64,000 nucleotides of DNA, taken from Rhizophagus irregularis (Eukaryota; Glomeromycota; Glomeromycetes; Glomerales; Glomeraceae). The DNA lies in the NCBI RefSeq assembly GCF_026210795.1, contig NC_089429.1, positions 3,348,001-3,412,000 on the forward strand. Reading direction: 5' to 3'. A program made the translations under genes and the position numbers. The notes under the pieces are model-generated. The model worked only from the letters and a program-made list of their open reading frames with translations, was not told the DNA's origin and searched no databases. How positions within the stretch are numbered: the stretch's first letter is position 1; every line of letters begins with the position of its first letter. Positions 45,918-56,039 of the stretch are shown here, in pieces.

Positions 45918-46740
45918 CATCAGTCCTATCAGTCCTATCATCAGTCCTTGTCAAGGTAAACATAGCATGAGCTTGAATTTTATTAATTAATGCCGAAGTA
46001 ACTTTAGAGAAACACAGAGTGATCTAAAAAGTACCGCAACAAGTGCAGAACTAATAGAAAAACAAAGAACAAATAATCTTCCGAAATTACAAATAAGAAA
46101 AGCTAAGATTAAAAACCCCACCCTCTCTATATAAATAACTACGGCTACTCCCCCCAAATATATCTCAAAATGAGTAAAGTCGACTATGCTATACGTAACC
46201 CATCCAGCGCCGTACCCACTCCTAGAATCGGTAAAGAACCTCCGAGCTACCATTAGCACTATCAAAAACGCCTAAAATTCAATTTCCCCTATTTGACTAC
46301 ATACTATGGATAACAAACCTATTTCACAAAGACCTCCGGGAACTTTTTAGTGTCGTGCAGTCCAGCCGATGGGGAACTTTTTAGTGTCGTGCAATCCCTG
46401 AAGGGACACCCACCTCATTTCGAATGATCCCAAACGGAGGACACCCACCTCATTGCGAACAATCCATCGACCTAAGATCTACCTAGATAAGTCAATCCAA
46501 TGATAGTCCATCATGTGACCACCTTGATCGGCATACTACAAAAACTGCGGTACCCAACCTGTCACCCCCCTTATCACCCCAATGATGATCGATTTTGAAA
46601 ATTGTAACACCAAGCCACCATGACGATCAAATTTTCCAGTATCCCCCCAATCAGTCCTTGTCAAAAAATGCTAGGATGCCTGATGATGAGTCATCAGTTC
46701 TTGTCGCAAAACACGAGGATACCTGATGAATAAGTTATTG
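45918..46740 (-). mobile_element. stacked LINE 3'-end fragments
   Basis: On the minus strand, a 3'-terminal motif of GACAAGGACTGATGA type occurs at about 45940 (with extra TAGGACTGA copies), 46655 (ending GACTGATTGG) and 46700 (GACAAGAACTGATGA), as well as at the true 3' end at 13181. The 45918–46650 piece shares an ordered 3' tail with the 13181 end and has no ORF2, so it is a 5'-truncated copy. A minus-strand frame at 45987–46265 lies in this non-coding tail. A direct repeat 'GGGAACTTTTTAGTGTCGTG' lies at about 46330–46400. Confidence 0.6.
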
Positions 46741-47140
46741 GATTATTGGCGCAAAAGCATTCGTTGAAAAACTATGGATTATATTACAGAAAATGTGAAC
46801 GGAGTTCATGTCACGTGATACCCTGAACAAATGTGTAGAGTGTCGCGTGACTTCATGCGGGTACGTAGATCATTTCCTTTTTGGGCGATACCCGTTCCAC
46901 AAAAATCGATTTGGTAAGAATGCGTTTGGAACCTTGTGTAACATAAATTTCCTTTTTCGGTAATTCGGGATTACGCGGTAATGCCGGCCGGATCTAAAAA
47001 ATATGACTCTGCAGGGTAATTCCTACGAAAGTCAAGTACAAAATGCTTACTCCTGTTGAAATTCAATCATTCCACTTCCAGTCCAATCTCCAAGGATCGC
47101 CTCCCCATCTGCTCACTTAATGCATACTCTATGGTTTCCC
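46741..47140. other. Maverick-element spacer, exact resumption point unresolved
   Basis: No gene. The LINE-derived motifs stop near 46740 and the F-box gene ends at 47145. Two 'CACGTGA'-like sites (46813 and 46846, GTCACGTGATAC and GTCGCGTGACTT) are visible. Confidence 0.4.
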
Positions 47141-47144
47141 TCTC

Positions 47145-47474
47145 TTAGGGGTCCACAACCATCCCATTCCTAAGCATTTTCTCCATAATATAAAGCTGAT
47201 CCTCGGTAAGGCGGTTTATCCATCTTTTATAGAGGTCGTTTACATCTTCAAACGTTATCCAGTCAATTTCCCTCTTTATATAATGCTTTCCGAGAGCTTG
47301 GATTTCACAGTACACATCCCCGATCGTAGTGGCATAATTTTCCCACCTCTTATATGCCTCTCGACGAACTTCCTGCCACCACACTCTATCTACCTTACTC
47401 GCTGCAATAAGGTCAGTATCCGGGATCTTTGTGACAATGCGTTCGACTATTTCTACTGGTAATCGGTCCAACAT
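47145..47474 (-). CDS. F-box-like protein, 109 aa
   Basis: MLDRLPVEIVERIVTKIPDT then DLIAASKVDRVWWQEVRREA is a recognisable F-box (LP.EI…I…D…AS.V…W), the module that links substrates to SCF ubiquitin ligases through Skp1. After it come about 60 residues of helical sequence without leucine-rich or WD repeats. The frame is intact. Upstream, AATTGAAGATAGCTATAG (reverse strand) lies about 30–40 nt before the ATG, as in other genes of the element. F-box proteins are used by many viruses to redirect host protein turnover; a similar job here is inferred. Confidence 0.65.
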   Translation of the reverse strand: MLDRLPVEIVERIVTKIPDTDLIAASKVDRVWWQEVRREAYKRWENYATTIGDVYCEIQALGKHYIKREIDWITFEDVNDLYKRWINRLTEDQLYIMEKMLRNGMVVDP

Positions 47475-47583
47475 GATGTTATGTTACTTATACTATAGCT
47501 ATCTTCAATTACTGTATGCCTATTACACATGGATAAAAAATATAGACTAAATTCGTACAGAATCGTAGGACCACAGGAGCCGC

Positions 47584-48054
47584 TTATGCAAGAAGTTCTG
47601 TTAAGGTTTTCTCGGCCTCGTTTTTAGTAATAGCTCGCTTTGGGGGACCGGTTGATGAGTCCTTAGTCGCATTATAATACAATTCGAAGAGGGCCTCAAG
47701 CTTATCTAGGAGAGCTTGTTTATTCTTGTATGATTCGCGGATTTTTGCTATTTTAGCAGTATATGCCGCATTATCTGGGAAGAGTTTTCTGGCCACGAAC
47801 TTCACATATGATACAGGAGAATTTGCCGTCTGGATTCGCTTGATATACTTCACGTGGTCCTGGACGAGGTAACTGGTTTTGCTAAACCCAGATACTAATG
47901 CGACTACTATAGTATCTTTTAATGCGCGGATAATCTTGGGGACAGTTTCGTCAGTGATAACACTAGGCTGAATGCGCGATGCCTCGTAAATAACCTCCTC
48001 ACTAGTGCTGTCAGTGCTGTTAACAATGCTTGCGAATTCGGTATATGTTGACAT
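47584..48054 (-). CDS. uncharacterised Maverick-element protein, 156 aa
   Basis: Intact frame MSTYTEFASIVNSTDSTSEE, helical and Lys-rich (KIRESYKNKQALLDKLEALF), ending KNEAEKTLTELLA. No known domain is seen. CAGGTAACTGAAGATTTATA (reverse strand) precedes the ATG by about 25–40 nt. Confidence 0.55.
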   Translation of the reverse strand: MSTYTEFASIVNSTDSTSEEVIYEASRIQPSVITDETVPKIIRALKDTIVVALVSGFSKTSYLVQDHVKYIKRIQTANSPVSYVKFVARKLFPDNAAYTAKIAKIRESYKNKQALLDKLEALFELYYNATKDSSTGPPKRAITKNEAEKTLTELLA

Positions 48055-48136
48055 GATTCTTTGTACTTTGTAAAAAATATAAATCTTCAGTTACCTGTTT
48101 ATTCGAATGAGAAAAAATAAATATGAAACTCGGGGT

Positions 48137-48633
48137 TTACACTTGGGATACTGCAAGGCAGTAGAAGCGTCGCTTGGCCTTTTGTATCAATGGAGAGCCT
48201 GGTCTATATAACCAGGGGATAGCGACTTTCTGGATGATCTTAGCCGCTTTATTGTTCCTTCTTTCTATATATCTCCTAAAGGCTTTCTGGATCATTTCAG
48301 CATGATGAGTATAATAGTCGAAATTAAAATGCTTCGAGCAACTATATAAATGTAGTCGTACCGCTTGATCCATGGAAGCATCGGCTCCCCATCCGCGATC
48401 AATAAAAGATTTACAGTAGGTACAGTACCACCTATTTGGTAGTCGTGATACTATTCTTCTAATGTGCACAATATAAGCATATACAGCTTTCGACGAGACC
48501 TTGGATAAGGTAGCCGCCTATGAAAACCTATTCTACTACAAGTCTCATAATATTGCACAGCATTCTGAATGCGCTTAGCCCACGTGTGGAAACTTTCGTC
48601 GTCTTGTCTACCTAATCCGTCGGTGTTTTGCAT
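48137..48633 (-). pseudogene. zinc-finger plus IQ-like protein, probably frameshifted
   Basis: Two overlapping frames appear to be one gene: 48633–48451 (MQNTDGLGRQDDESFHTWAK) and 48469–48137. The second has NRWYCTYCKSFIDRGWG, then HLYSCSKH, a CxxC…H…C…H zinc-binding pattern, followed by IQKAFRRYIERRNNKAAKII, which resembles calmodulin-binding IQ motifs, and a basic tail. No ATG-initiated start exists before 48633 in the first frame (TAA just upstream of codon 48675). Function unknown; nucleic-acid or calmodulin binding is possible. Confidence 0.5.
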
Positions 48634-48726
48634 TTGGGTATCTTGTAAGATTACATGTTCTATAGGTTTATTCAATTATGCTATCACGGTATGTCGGTAA
48701 AAAATAAACCTACCAGTTCTTAGCAA

Positions 48727-50578
48727 TCATGTCCAGATAACCTTGTTCGCATTTTTCACATGGCAGTATCCCACGGTTTCAAACTTGAAAGTCTTTAGAG
48801 TCGTATCTGCATTCTCTGAACAAGTGAAAAGCGCGGGGCTATCTGGCTGCTCTTCTAAAATAAATCCATCCGTATGGATACGTCGTACTTTATCCTTGTA
48901 TGGTTGAATTGCCTCAGATGTGATTTTGCGACCACGTGCTAATAAGAATGGGGCGATCCTGGGATACTCACCTTTGAAGGGATTACCCGGGTTTGTGAAC
49001 TGGAATCGCCACTGGTCAGATCCTACTGGTATGATAGAGTCGAGTGTATGGCCCTCTGGAAATGTAAATGGGTCTGTTTGATCTGCGGTGAGTGTCTTGT
49101 AATTACGCTTCCTCTGGCATAATGCTCCCCATAATGTGTTGAGGACTCGCTTTGCCACGCGGCCAGCTACGCCACCTTGGTTTTTAATTTTCAAGAGGAA
49201 GTGTACATACTCACCAAATATTACAGTTCCAGGGATTCTTGCTTCTCTATCATATATCAATGCATTTGGCTTCCCATCCTGTATTAACTGTATATTGAGA
49301 CCAAGTTTTTTTGCTCGTTGTAAGTCGATGAATGTATAGATTCCCCTTTTATTCTGTCGGAAGAGAATATTATTCCCACTTACCTTAGCATGGAATAATC
49401 CATACAAGGCATAACCCCTGTGGTCAACAAAGTCATTAAGTGTCTGGAATTTACCCCGTCTGATTGGAAAGTTCGCGTTCGATTGTTGGATACTCGGGTA
49501 TAAACTTGTTGCATCGTACTGTCTTCCATAGCCCTTCCACTCGTTATCTGCCCAGATTAATCCTCCCATCATTGCATCACTTAACCACTCTGCTTCTATC
49601 GGGTCAAGAGGATCATTGGCTGGAATCCCTACACTTAATCGTTCGAATAACCAGAGAGCCGTTCTTTTGTAAGACCAGTTATGGTATGATAAGTCGATTC
49701 CTAAACTGAACTTCTTTGTAGTTTGTAAGAAGATATCCCGCTCCTCGTGGATTTTCTGATATGCTTCTTCAAGAGTTTCATATACTCCAGTCTTACGGTT
49801 TTTCTCGACGGGGATGAAAGAACTCTTGGAATTCTTAGTCTTTTGAAACTGCGCAATTGTGCAAGACTTAACTGTTTTGCCGTTGTATATTGTGACTACA
49901 TTATTGGTCCCATCTTCATAGTATACAATGGGTAAATTACGCTTTCTATCTATTTTACTGGGGTGGAGTCTTCCGGGATTTAACGCGATGGAGTAATGGC
50001 CTTCTGATAGGATGAGAGTCGCACGTCTATCGGACTTACTCTTAGAGATTCGGGTAATGTCCCCCACAATATTAATTGCGAGACTTCCTGCAAGTTGTTC
50101 AACCTTGTCCATGCATGAAACTGGGATGGGAGCATCGCGATTGAGACCTAATGCCTTTTTGATATACTCGGGCTTTTCGATTGACTTTGGCATTTTAGAG
50201 AATGTGCCGTAGATATTTTTCAGGCATTCATACAGGCAATCATTTAGCTTCCCCGTTGCAACCTCCTGCAACCGGTGGGGCATCTACATAAATTATGAAT
50301 CGTTCAAAATAATCAGGGTCTGCGTCATCCGGTAGTTGTGCTTCGTCGTAATGATCCAAGAGTGAGAAAAGGCTAGCTGGTTGGTTTCCTGATGTCCAAC
50401 CACCGGGTTTCCAGTTTTCATAGGGAAGTAAAATCTGGAATTTACAATTTGGATATTGGGATTGGAGTCGCTGACCGAGTCTTGCTATTGCTCCTCTGGA
50501 AAAGCGGACGCCAGAAAACTGGAGTTCCTTGATGTCAGGTCGTGTTGGTAAGGCGCGTGCAATTTTTGAATGAGTCAT
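48727..50578 (-). pseudogene. protein-primed-type DNA polymerase B, N-terminal frameshift
   Basis: Would copy the element from its ends. Numbering from MPHRLQEVATGK at 50283: motif A QYDATSLYPSIQ (Asp about 257), motif B KRVLNTLWGALCQRK (378–392), motif C RRIHTDGFILEE, where His-Thr-Asp (470–472) replaces the usual Asp-Thr-Asp. No exonuclease motifs precede motif A, unlike typical Polinton polymerases. The first 100 residues hold LNDCLYECL and, 75 residues on, EGHYSIAL, a Cys…His spacing like OTU-type cysteine proteases; this is only suggestive. A preceding piece (50578–50240, MTHSKIARALPTRPDIKELQ) belongs to the same gene in another frame, with an indel near 50250. The family is highly repeated in Rhizophagus. 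Confidence 0.85.
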
Positions 50579-50685
50579 TTGATATACTATGAATTGTATT
50601 CAATTGTAATATAGCTTTTCTTTATAATAAGTGTAGGATAATTTAGGACAAAAAAATATAAGATAATTACACGTCACTTATCTTA

Positions 50686-53073
50686 TTAAATGGAGTCAAT
50701 CATATCACAGACCTCATCAAAATACTCATCATCAAACTCGTCGATGATTCCATTGGCAGCTTCCCATTCACGTTCCATATTAGTCTTTGGACGTTCCTCG
50801 GGGATCTCTCGCGCTTTACCCTTATCTGCCCTCATAGTTTCATAACCAGAGGGGTGGGAATAATTTCGGCATTACGATTATCCTTGTATACTCTTATTAA
50901 ATCCGCGAGTTCTTTACGGCTAGGTGTTTTAGGTAAGTATCCATTATATTCAATCCAGTCCTTGAAACGGTCTACTACTTCCCTAAGGTAGTACTGGTAC
51001 TCGTCCTCAATACGCGTTGTGGGACATTCCTCTACTTCAAACGCGAGTATTTCCCAGTCATAGTCATCTGACGCATCTTGATACTTGGCCCATAATTCCT
51101 TACCTGTATTGTAGAGTTCATTGAAGACCTGGTCTTTTGAATTTTTAACCCACGGTTTGCGATCCTATCGGTGTCTTTCATGACAAGCCCAGTGCGCTCG
51201 AGTGCCTTCCTTTGGTTCAGGATTCCGGTCGACTTCTGGTTCTGTGTCGGGTTCTGGGATAAGTTGCTCTTCGGGAGCCGGTTCTGGGTCAGGCTTAGTG
51301 ACAGATGCAGAAGATTCTGCGGGAGACTCGGATTGTTGTTCAGGAGTTGGGTCCATGGTTGTAGAATCCGAGTCTGATAATAAGTCATCTAAGATGTCAT
51401 AGTTATCTGGCTCGGGGGCAGACGGTTTTTCAGGAACTGGGTTTGCGGTTGTAGAATCCGAGTCTGATAACAAGTCGTCTAAGACGTCGTAGTTATCTGG
51501 CTCAGGGGTAGACGGTTTTTCTTCCCTTGACTCTTGTGGGCGTTTTTTTAAGTGATCAGGCTTGGGTGGAAGCGGTGGAGGAGTCTTGCGAATTACAGGT
51601 GCAGGTTTTTCCTCGACAGGTTCGGGTTTTTTCTCGGCGGGTTTCTCGGCAACTAACTCTACTTCCTCTACTGGTGCTTTTTGTACGTCTTGTACATCTT
51701 GGATTACTTTACTAAAATTCTCCGTGATTTTTGCTTTATCTAGTATGTAATAGTTTATTCGGGCACCTGAACGTCTTGGGCGGGTTTTAGGAATGAATTG
51801 TTTAATCTCCATGCCAAACTTATTATCACTAAGTGTTTTGTTTTCGCCCTTCTCACTGCACCAATTCTGATAAGTGCTATAGAAATTTGTACACGAGATT
51901 TCAAGTGTGTCGCAATTGTCGGGCCACATCATTTCAAGGTAATATTGTATAAAACGCTGGGGATTTGGGATACTTGCTTCAATTAACTCCCGTTTCATTT
52001 GAGTATCAGGAATAGATCGGGGATTGAAGCTAGTTAAGTCTCGGCTAAGTAGATAGGACATGAAGGAACTGGCTGTATCCGGATTTTCTAATACTTTTAC
52101 GAGAGAACCGAAGTATTCTCTATTGCCTTTATATTTGGCTGAAACATTGAGAGCTACAAATCTTTCATCTCCCATTTCTATGCGGATTGGCATAGCATGA
52201 TTACTGAGGATCATGTAGCCAGCAAAGTCATCAATAACCTTTACATCTATCCCCTTTTCCTCAATAGAGATGTAAGACTCGGTGATTAAACTCTTGAGTC
52301 GGTTGTTTGCCGTGCCGTTCCTTGCCTGACATATCGCATTCATTGAGGATAATAAGTTTTTTGGCACGAACAGCCGCATTGAACCTTCCCATTACATCTT
52401 CAAGACGGGTAGTGGAGAGGAAGTTTTCACGGCCGAGAATACGTTCTCCGATAAAATCGGTTAAGATATTCTTACCACATCTGGGGGGACTGCGCATGAT
52501 AATTGCTGTACCGGGTTTTTTGTCTGGATTTTGAATTAGAAATGCGAGCCAGTTGAGGATGTATATGGTTAATTGCTTGTCCTCTGCACACCATACCTCA
52601 TGAACGTGTCGGATGATTGGATTAACTAGATTTGGTTTAATGCGCTCAGCGGGTTGGGCCCTGAAACCTAGGAAGAGATTGAAGAATTCAGGATTATACT
52701 TTGGTGCGTTTGGGGGATAAGGCATGAAGTTTACATCTGTATAACAGATCTTTGCGATTGAAGCTTGGAGAAGAAGATCCTTTAATTTTGTGGATGTGGT
52801 CGCGTCACTGTCTTCTCCGGTATCTGACCGAATAATTACCTTGTGCTTAGTAGAAATCCCCTTGAGATCTGCGGTGAACTCGAAGTATATGCTTCCATTG
52901 TAAGCCTTCTTTTTTCTAATCCACATGCTAAATTTTGTGGTGATGAAAGCCACAGAAGCCGAGATTGCTGAATTGACGCTTTCTTTCGTGTGTGTACCTA
53001 CACATTTTTTAAGAAGGTCATCGTAGAAGAAACGGTTGTTAGGGTTAAAGATTGCTGGAACTTGAGCGGCCAT
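50686..53073 (-). pseudogene. D5-like SF3 primase-helicase, several frameshifts
   Basis: Starts MAAQVPAIFNPNNRFFYDDL at 53073, the exact inner edge of the right TIR. Helicase core: FNLFLGFRAQPAE, a D5-type lead-in; Walker A IIMRSPPRCGKNILTDF (about 191–207); Walker B KKLIILNECDMSG (238–250). The frame shifts near 52315–52340, continuing as NNRLKSLITESYISIEEKG (arginine-finger region) to RRSGARINYYILDK. A Pro/Glu-rich linker follows, with a duplicated DNYDVLDDLLSDSDS unit, then a shifted piece DYDWEILAFEVEECPTTRIE and a final MRADKGKAREIPEERP… ending at the TAA at 50686. No archaeo-eukaryotic primase motif is evident in the 150 residues before the helicase. Unwinds DNA for polymerase B. Confidence 0.82.
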
Positions 53074-53939
53074 TTTTTGTTCTATCAAATCGAGTACTAA
53101 TTTATAGTTACCTAATCTTCAATTGCCGAATATATTTTTTCGAGTGAGATAGAGGGGCAGGTGTCCATAGCTTGAATCGGGTTTTAGAGTCTGAGGGGCT
53201 GACTAAGGTGTCCATAGTTCGGCTGCCATAGTTTGGGACATAGAGCGGTCATAGTTCGGTGGCTATAGCTCGGTGGCATGGTTCGCTGGCCAATGGGCGG
53301 CGGTCATAGTTCGGTGGTCATAGTTCGGTGGCATAGTTCGGTGTCCCAGGTAAGTAGATAAAGGGTGGTCATAGCTTGAATCAGGTTTTGGAGCCTGAGG
53401 GGCTAACTAAGGTGGCCATAGTATTATCATAAGTTTTTTGAACTGCGGCCAGTACTATGACCGGATATTCTGTCTGATTTTGGCTTTATTCGCGTTTTTA
53501 TCCACTTTTTAGTAGTCTGGTCATAGTGGTCATAGTGGTCATAGTAGTTTTATATATAAGAAAAAATGGAGTAAAAAAAAGAAGTTGGAAAGTACTGTGA
53601 CCAGCCATGGCCACTGTGGCCATGGCGGTAGTATATATCACAGGTCGAAATGCTAAAAATCGGCAAAAAAAATGGCGCGAAAAGCAGTGGCTATTTTTGG
53701 CTATTTTTGGCTATTTTTGGCTGTTTTTGGCTATTTACGAATTAACCTATACTATTTGTAAATAGTTTATACAAATTTGCGAATAGTTTATGCGATTTGC
53801 GCCATTTTTTTTGCCTATTTTTGATCATTTGACGTGTGTATGGAGAATTCTCTACCCCATGGAGGGGGGAAGGAGGTACTGCGAGGCCGTGAGGCCGAGG
53901 TGGGGTGAGCGTAGCGAGACACACTACCAGCCCGACGAC
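53071..53939 (-). repeat. right terminal inverted repeat of the Maverick-like element
   Basis: Inverted copy of 5001–5668 including the palindrome (53604–53626), the minisatellite (fewer and partly altered units) and the promoter-like segment. About 200 bp at roughly 53637–53845 has no counterpart on the left; it contains five runs of GGCTATTTTT-like repeats. Identity stops at the ATG of the helicase gene (53071–53073). Confidence 0.9.
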
Positions 53940-54790
53940 AAAAATAATAAAATATAATAAAAAACGTTAAATTAAACGTTTTTTATTAATTTTTGTCAAA
54001 AAGTTTCGAAAAATCAAAACTTTACGGTAACCCTACAATAATATTAAAAAAAAAAACGTTTTTAATATTAAAAAATGTTTTTTAAAGTTTCGAAACTTTT
54101 GTTTTAAAACTTACCTTTGGAAATCGATATCTAAGTAGGAGCCGATTTCCTATATAAAATATAAAAAAAACGTTAGAAAACGTTTTTTTTATAAAGTTTC
54201 AAATTTTTTTTTCGAAACTTATCTGGGACATTGGTATCCACGCCAGAACCGATCTCCTTACAATAATATAAAAAAAAAAAATGTTTTTTCGTTAAAAAAC
54301 ATTTTTTTTAAATAGTTTCAAAGAAATTCTTCAAAACTTACCTTTGGAATTCAGTATCCAAGTAGGAGCCGATTTCCTATATAAAAGTATAAAAAAAACG
54401 TTAAAAAACGTTTTTTTTATAAAGTTTCAAATTTTTTTTTCGAAACTTACCTTTGGAATTCGGTATCCAAGTAGGAGCTGATTTCCTATATAAAAGTATA
54501 AAAAAAACATTAGAAAACGTTTTTTTTATAAAGTTTCAAATTTTTTTTTCAAAACTTACCTTTGGAATTCGGTATCCAAGTAAGAGCTGATTTCCTATAT
54601 AAAAGTGTAAAAAAAACATTAGAAAACATTTTTTTTATAAAGTTTCGAATTTTTTTTTTGAAACTTACCTTTGGAATTCAGTATCCAAGTAGGAGCCGAT
54701 TTCCTATATAAAAGTATAAAAAAAAATGTTAGAAAACGTTTTTTAAAGTAATAGTTTTGCAAAAAAAAATTAATAAAATCAGAACGTTAA
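53940..54790 (-). repeat. exon-like module array, minus orientation (right part)
   Basis: Continues the 2990–5000 array beyond the Maverick-like element, about six units. Minus-strand cores start GAAATCAGCTCCTACTTGGA and end ATTCCAAAG, preceded by TTTATATAG and followed by GTAAGTTT. The 35-nt core is free of stops in all three frames. An AACGTTTTTTATAAAG/AACGTT inverted motif lies between cores. Confidence 0.65.
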
Positions 54791-54949
54791 CTAATATTCC
54801 GATTGAAAATATTAAATGAATAGTTAAAAAACATTTCGTAAAAAATAAAAATGTTAAAAATCAGAACATTATTTCTGATAAAAAATTAAAAAAAAATCCC
54901 AAAACATTTAAAACTGTTTTGTTTAGGAATCTTTACAGAAACTTTAAGT

Positions 54950-55180
54950 TTTCAAGTGATATCATTTCGATATCATTTTGATATCATTTCAATATCAATT
55001 TAATATTGATACGATATCGAAATAAAGTATTATCACTTTGATATCATTTTGATATTAAATTGATATCGAAATGATATCAAAATGATAATAGAAATGATAT
55101 TGAAACAACATCTTTAAGTTTAGAAATGATACCGTTAAGATAAACTTAACGATATCGATTCTATATTGATTAAAAATGGT
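54950..55180. repeat. GATATC-rich palindromic cluster
   Basis: Repeated GATATCATTTCGATATC-type motifs in both orientations with internal complementarity (for example ATCATTTTGATATTAAATTG against ATCAATTTAATATTGAT). No gene. Confidence 0.7.
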
Positions 55181-55464
55181 AAGTTTCTGTAAAGATGAAG
55201 TTAGATGAAGATAAAGTTTCGAAACTTTAGTTTAAATAAAGTCTAAATTCGGTAATAAATCAACTAATTGCCGGATTAAATTTACTGTAGCTGCGGCTTA
55301 GTACATCATAAGTTGATTTTAAAAAATCGTTTATTCAATTATTTACATTATCGATATATCGATATTCTACCAATTTTTATAAATCGACCATAAATCATAT
55401 ATGTCAAAATTTGAATAACTTCTGAAATTGAGCCGAAATGTGTGACAGATCTTTCGAACTTGTG
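55180..55464. other. AT-rich spacer, no gene seen
   Basis: Short AT-rich stretch between the GATATC cluster and the next element. No open frame or repeat of note. Confidence 0.5.
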
Positions 55465-56039
55465 CCACACTGGTCAAAATCAATTCTATCGGGTACATAT
55501 CGGGTACCTATATATCGGTGGCTAATCGGATAAATATCAGGTATTTTTACATATCGGGTACCTGATATCTAAACTATTAGTCACTGATATGTATATCGGG
55601 CATTGATCTATCTTACACATATCAGGTACCCGATATGTATTTTAATACGTTAAGATTTTTATTTTGTATAACGTACTGTATTATTTATAATCCGTTTCAA
55701 CTAAAATTTTTTATTTAAATTCATTTTTTAGATAACTTTTATAAATAATTTTTTAAGAAATTTTAAAAGTCCATTTGAATAATATTTAATAGGGATTTTA
55801 TTTAAGAAACTTTTAGATTTTTTAGATTTTTTTGAGAAATTTTTTGAGTCCGTTTGGAAAAATTATTTTTTGAGAATTTTTTAACTAAGGGGATCGTTTA
55901 GAGCATTTTTTGATAGAGAATTTTCTAAGGGTTTATTTGAGAAAATTATTTTTTGAGAATTTTTTAATTGAAGGTATCATTTGATAAAAATTTCTAAGAG
56001 TTCGTTAGGGAAATTTTTTTGTATTTTTTAATTAAGGAA

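Larger units (their letters stand above)
5001..53939. mobile_element. Maverick/Polinton-like DNA transposon with Gag–protease module, carrying nested insertions
   Basis: The boundaries come from long inverted repeats: the left end reads GTTGTCGGGCTGGTAGTG and the right end, reversed, GTCGTCGGGCTGGTAGTG. Flanks are A-runs (a 5–6 bp duplication is likely but unresolvable in poly-A), and the same host repeat array lies on both sides. Gene content fits the class: DDE integrase with chromodomain, DNA polymerase B without a visible exonuclease, SF3 helicase and A32-like ATPase. Unusually it has a Gag-like capsid plus retropepsin, and I see no double jelly-roll capsid or adenain-like protease. LINE and CACTA DNA between about 13181 and 46740 is later insertion, leaving about 15.4 kb. 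Its coding DNA is clearly GC-richer than the surroundings. The copy is decayed. Confidence 0.85.

Noticed and set aside
45987-46265. 92-codon minus-strand frame
   Set aside because: It falls within a LINE 3' untranslated tail that shares its end with the other LINE copy, and it has no domain.
5001-53939. An integrated virus of animals or plants
   Set aside because: The gene set, TIRs and chromodomain integrase are those of Maverick/Polinton-type transposons known from this fungal group. I see no capsid or replication protein pointing to a plant or animal virus.
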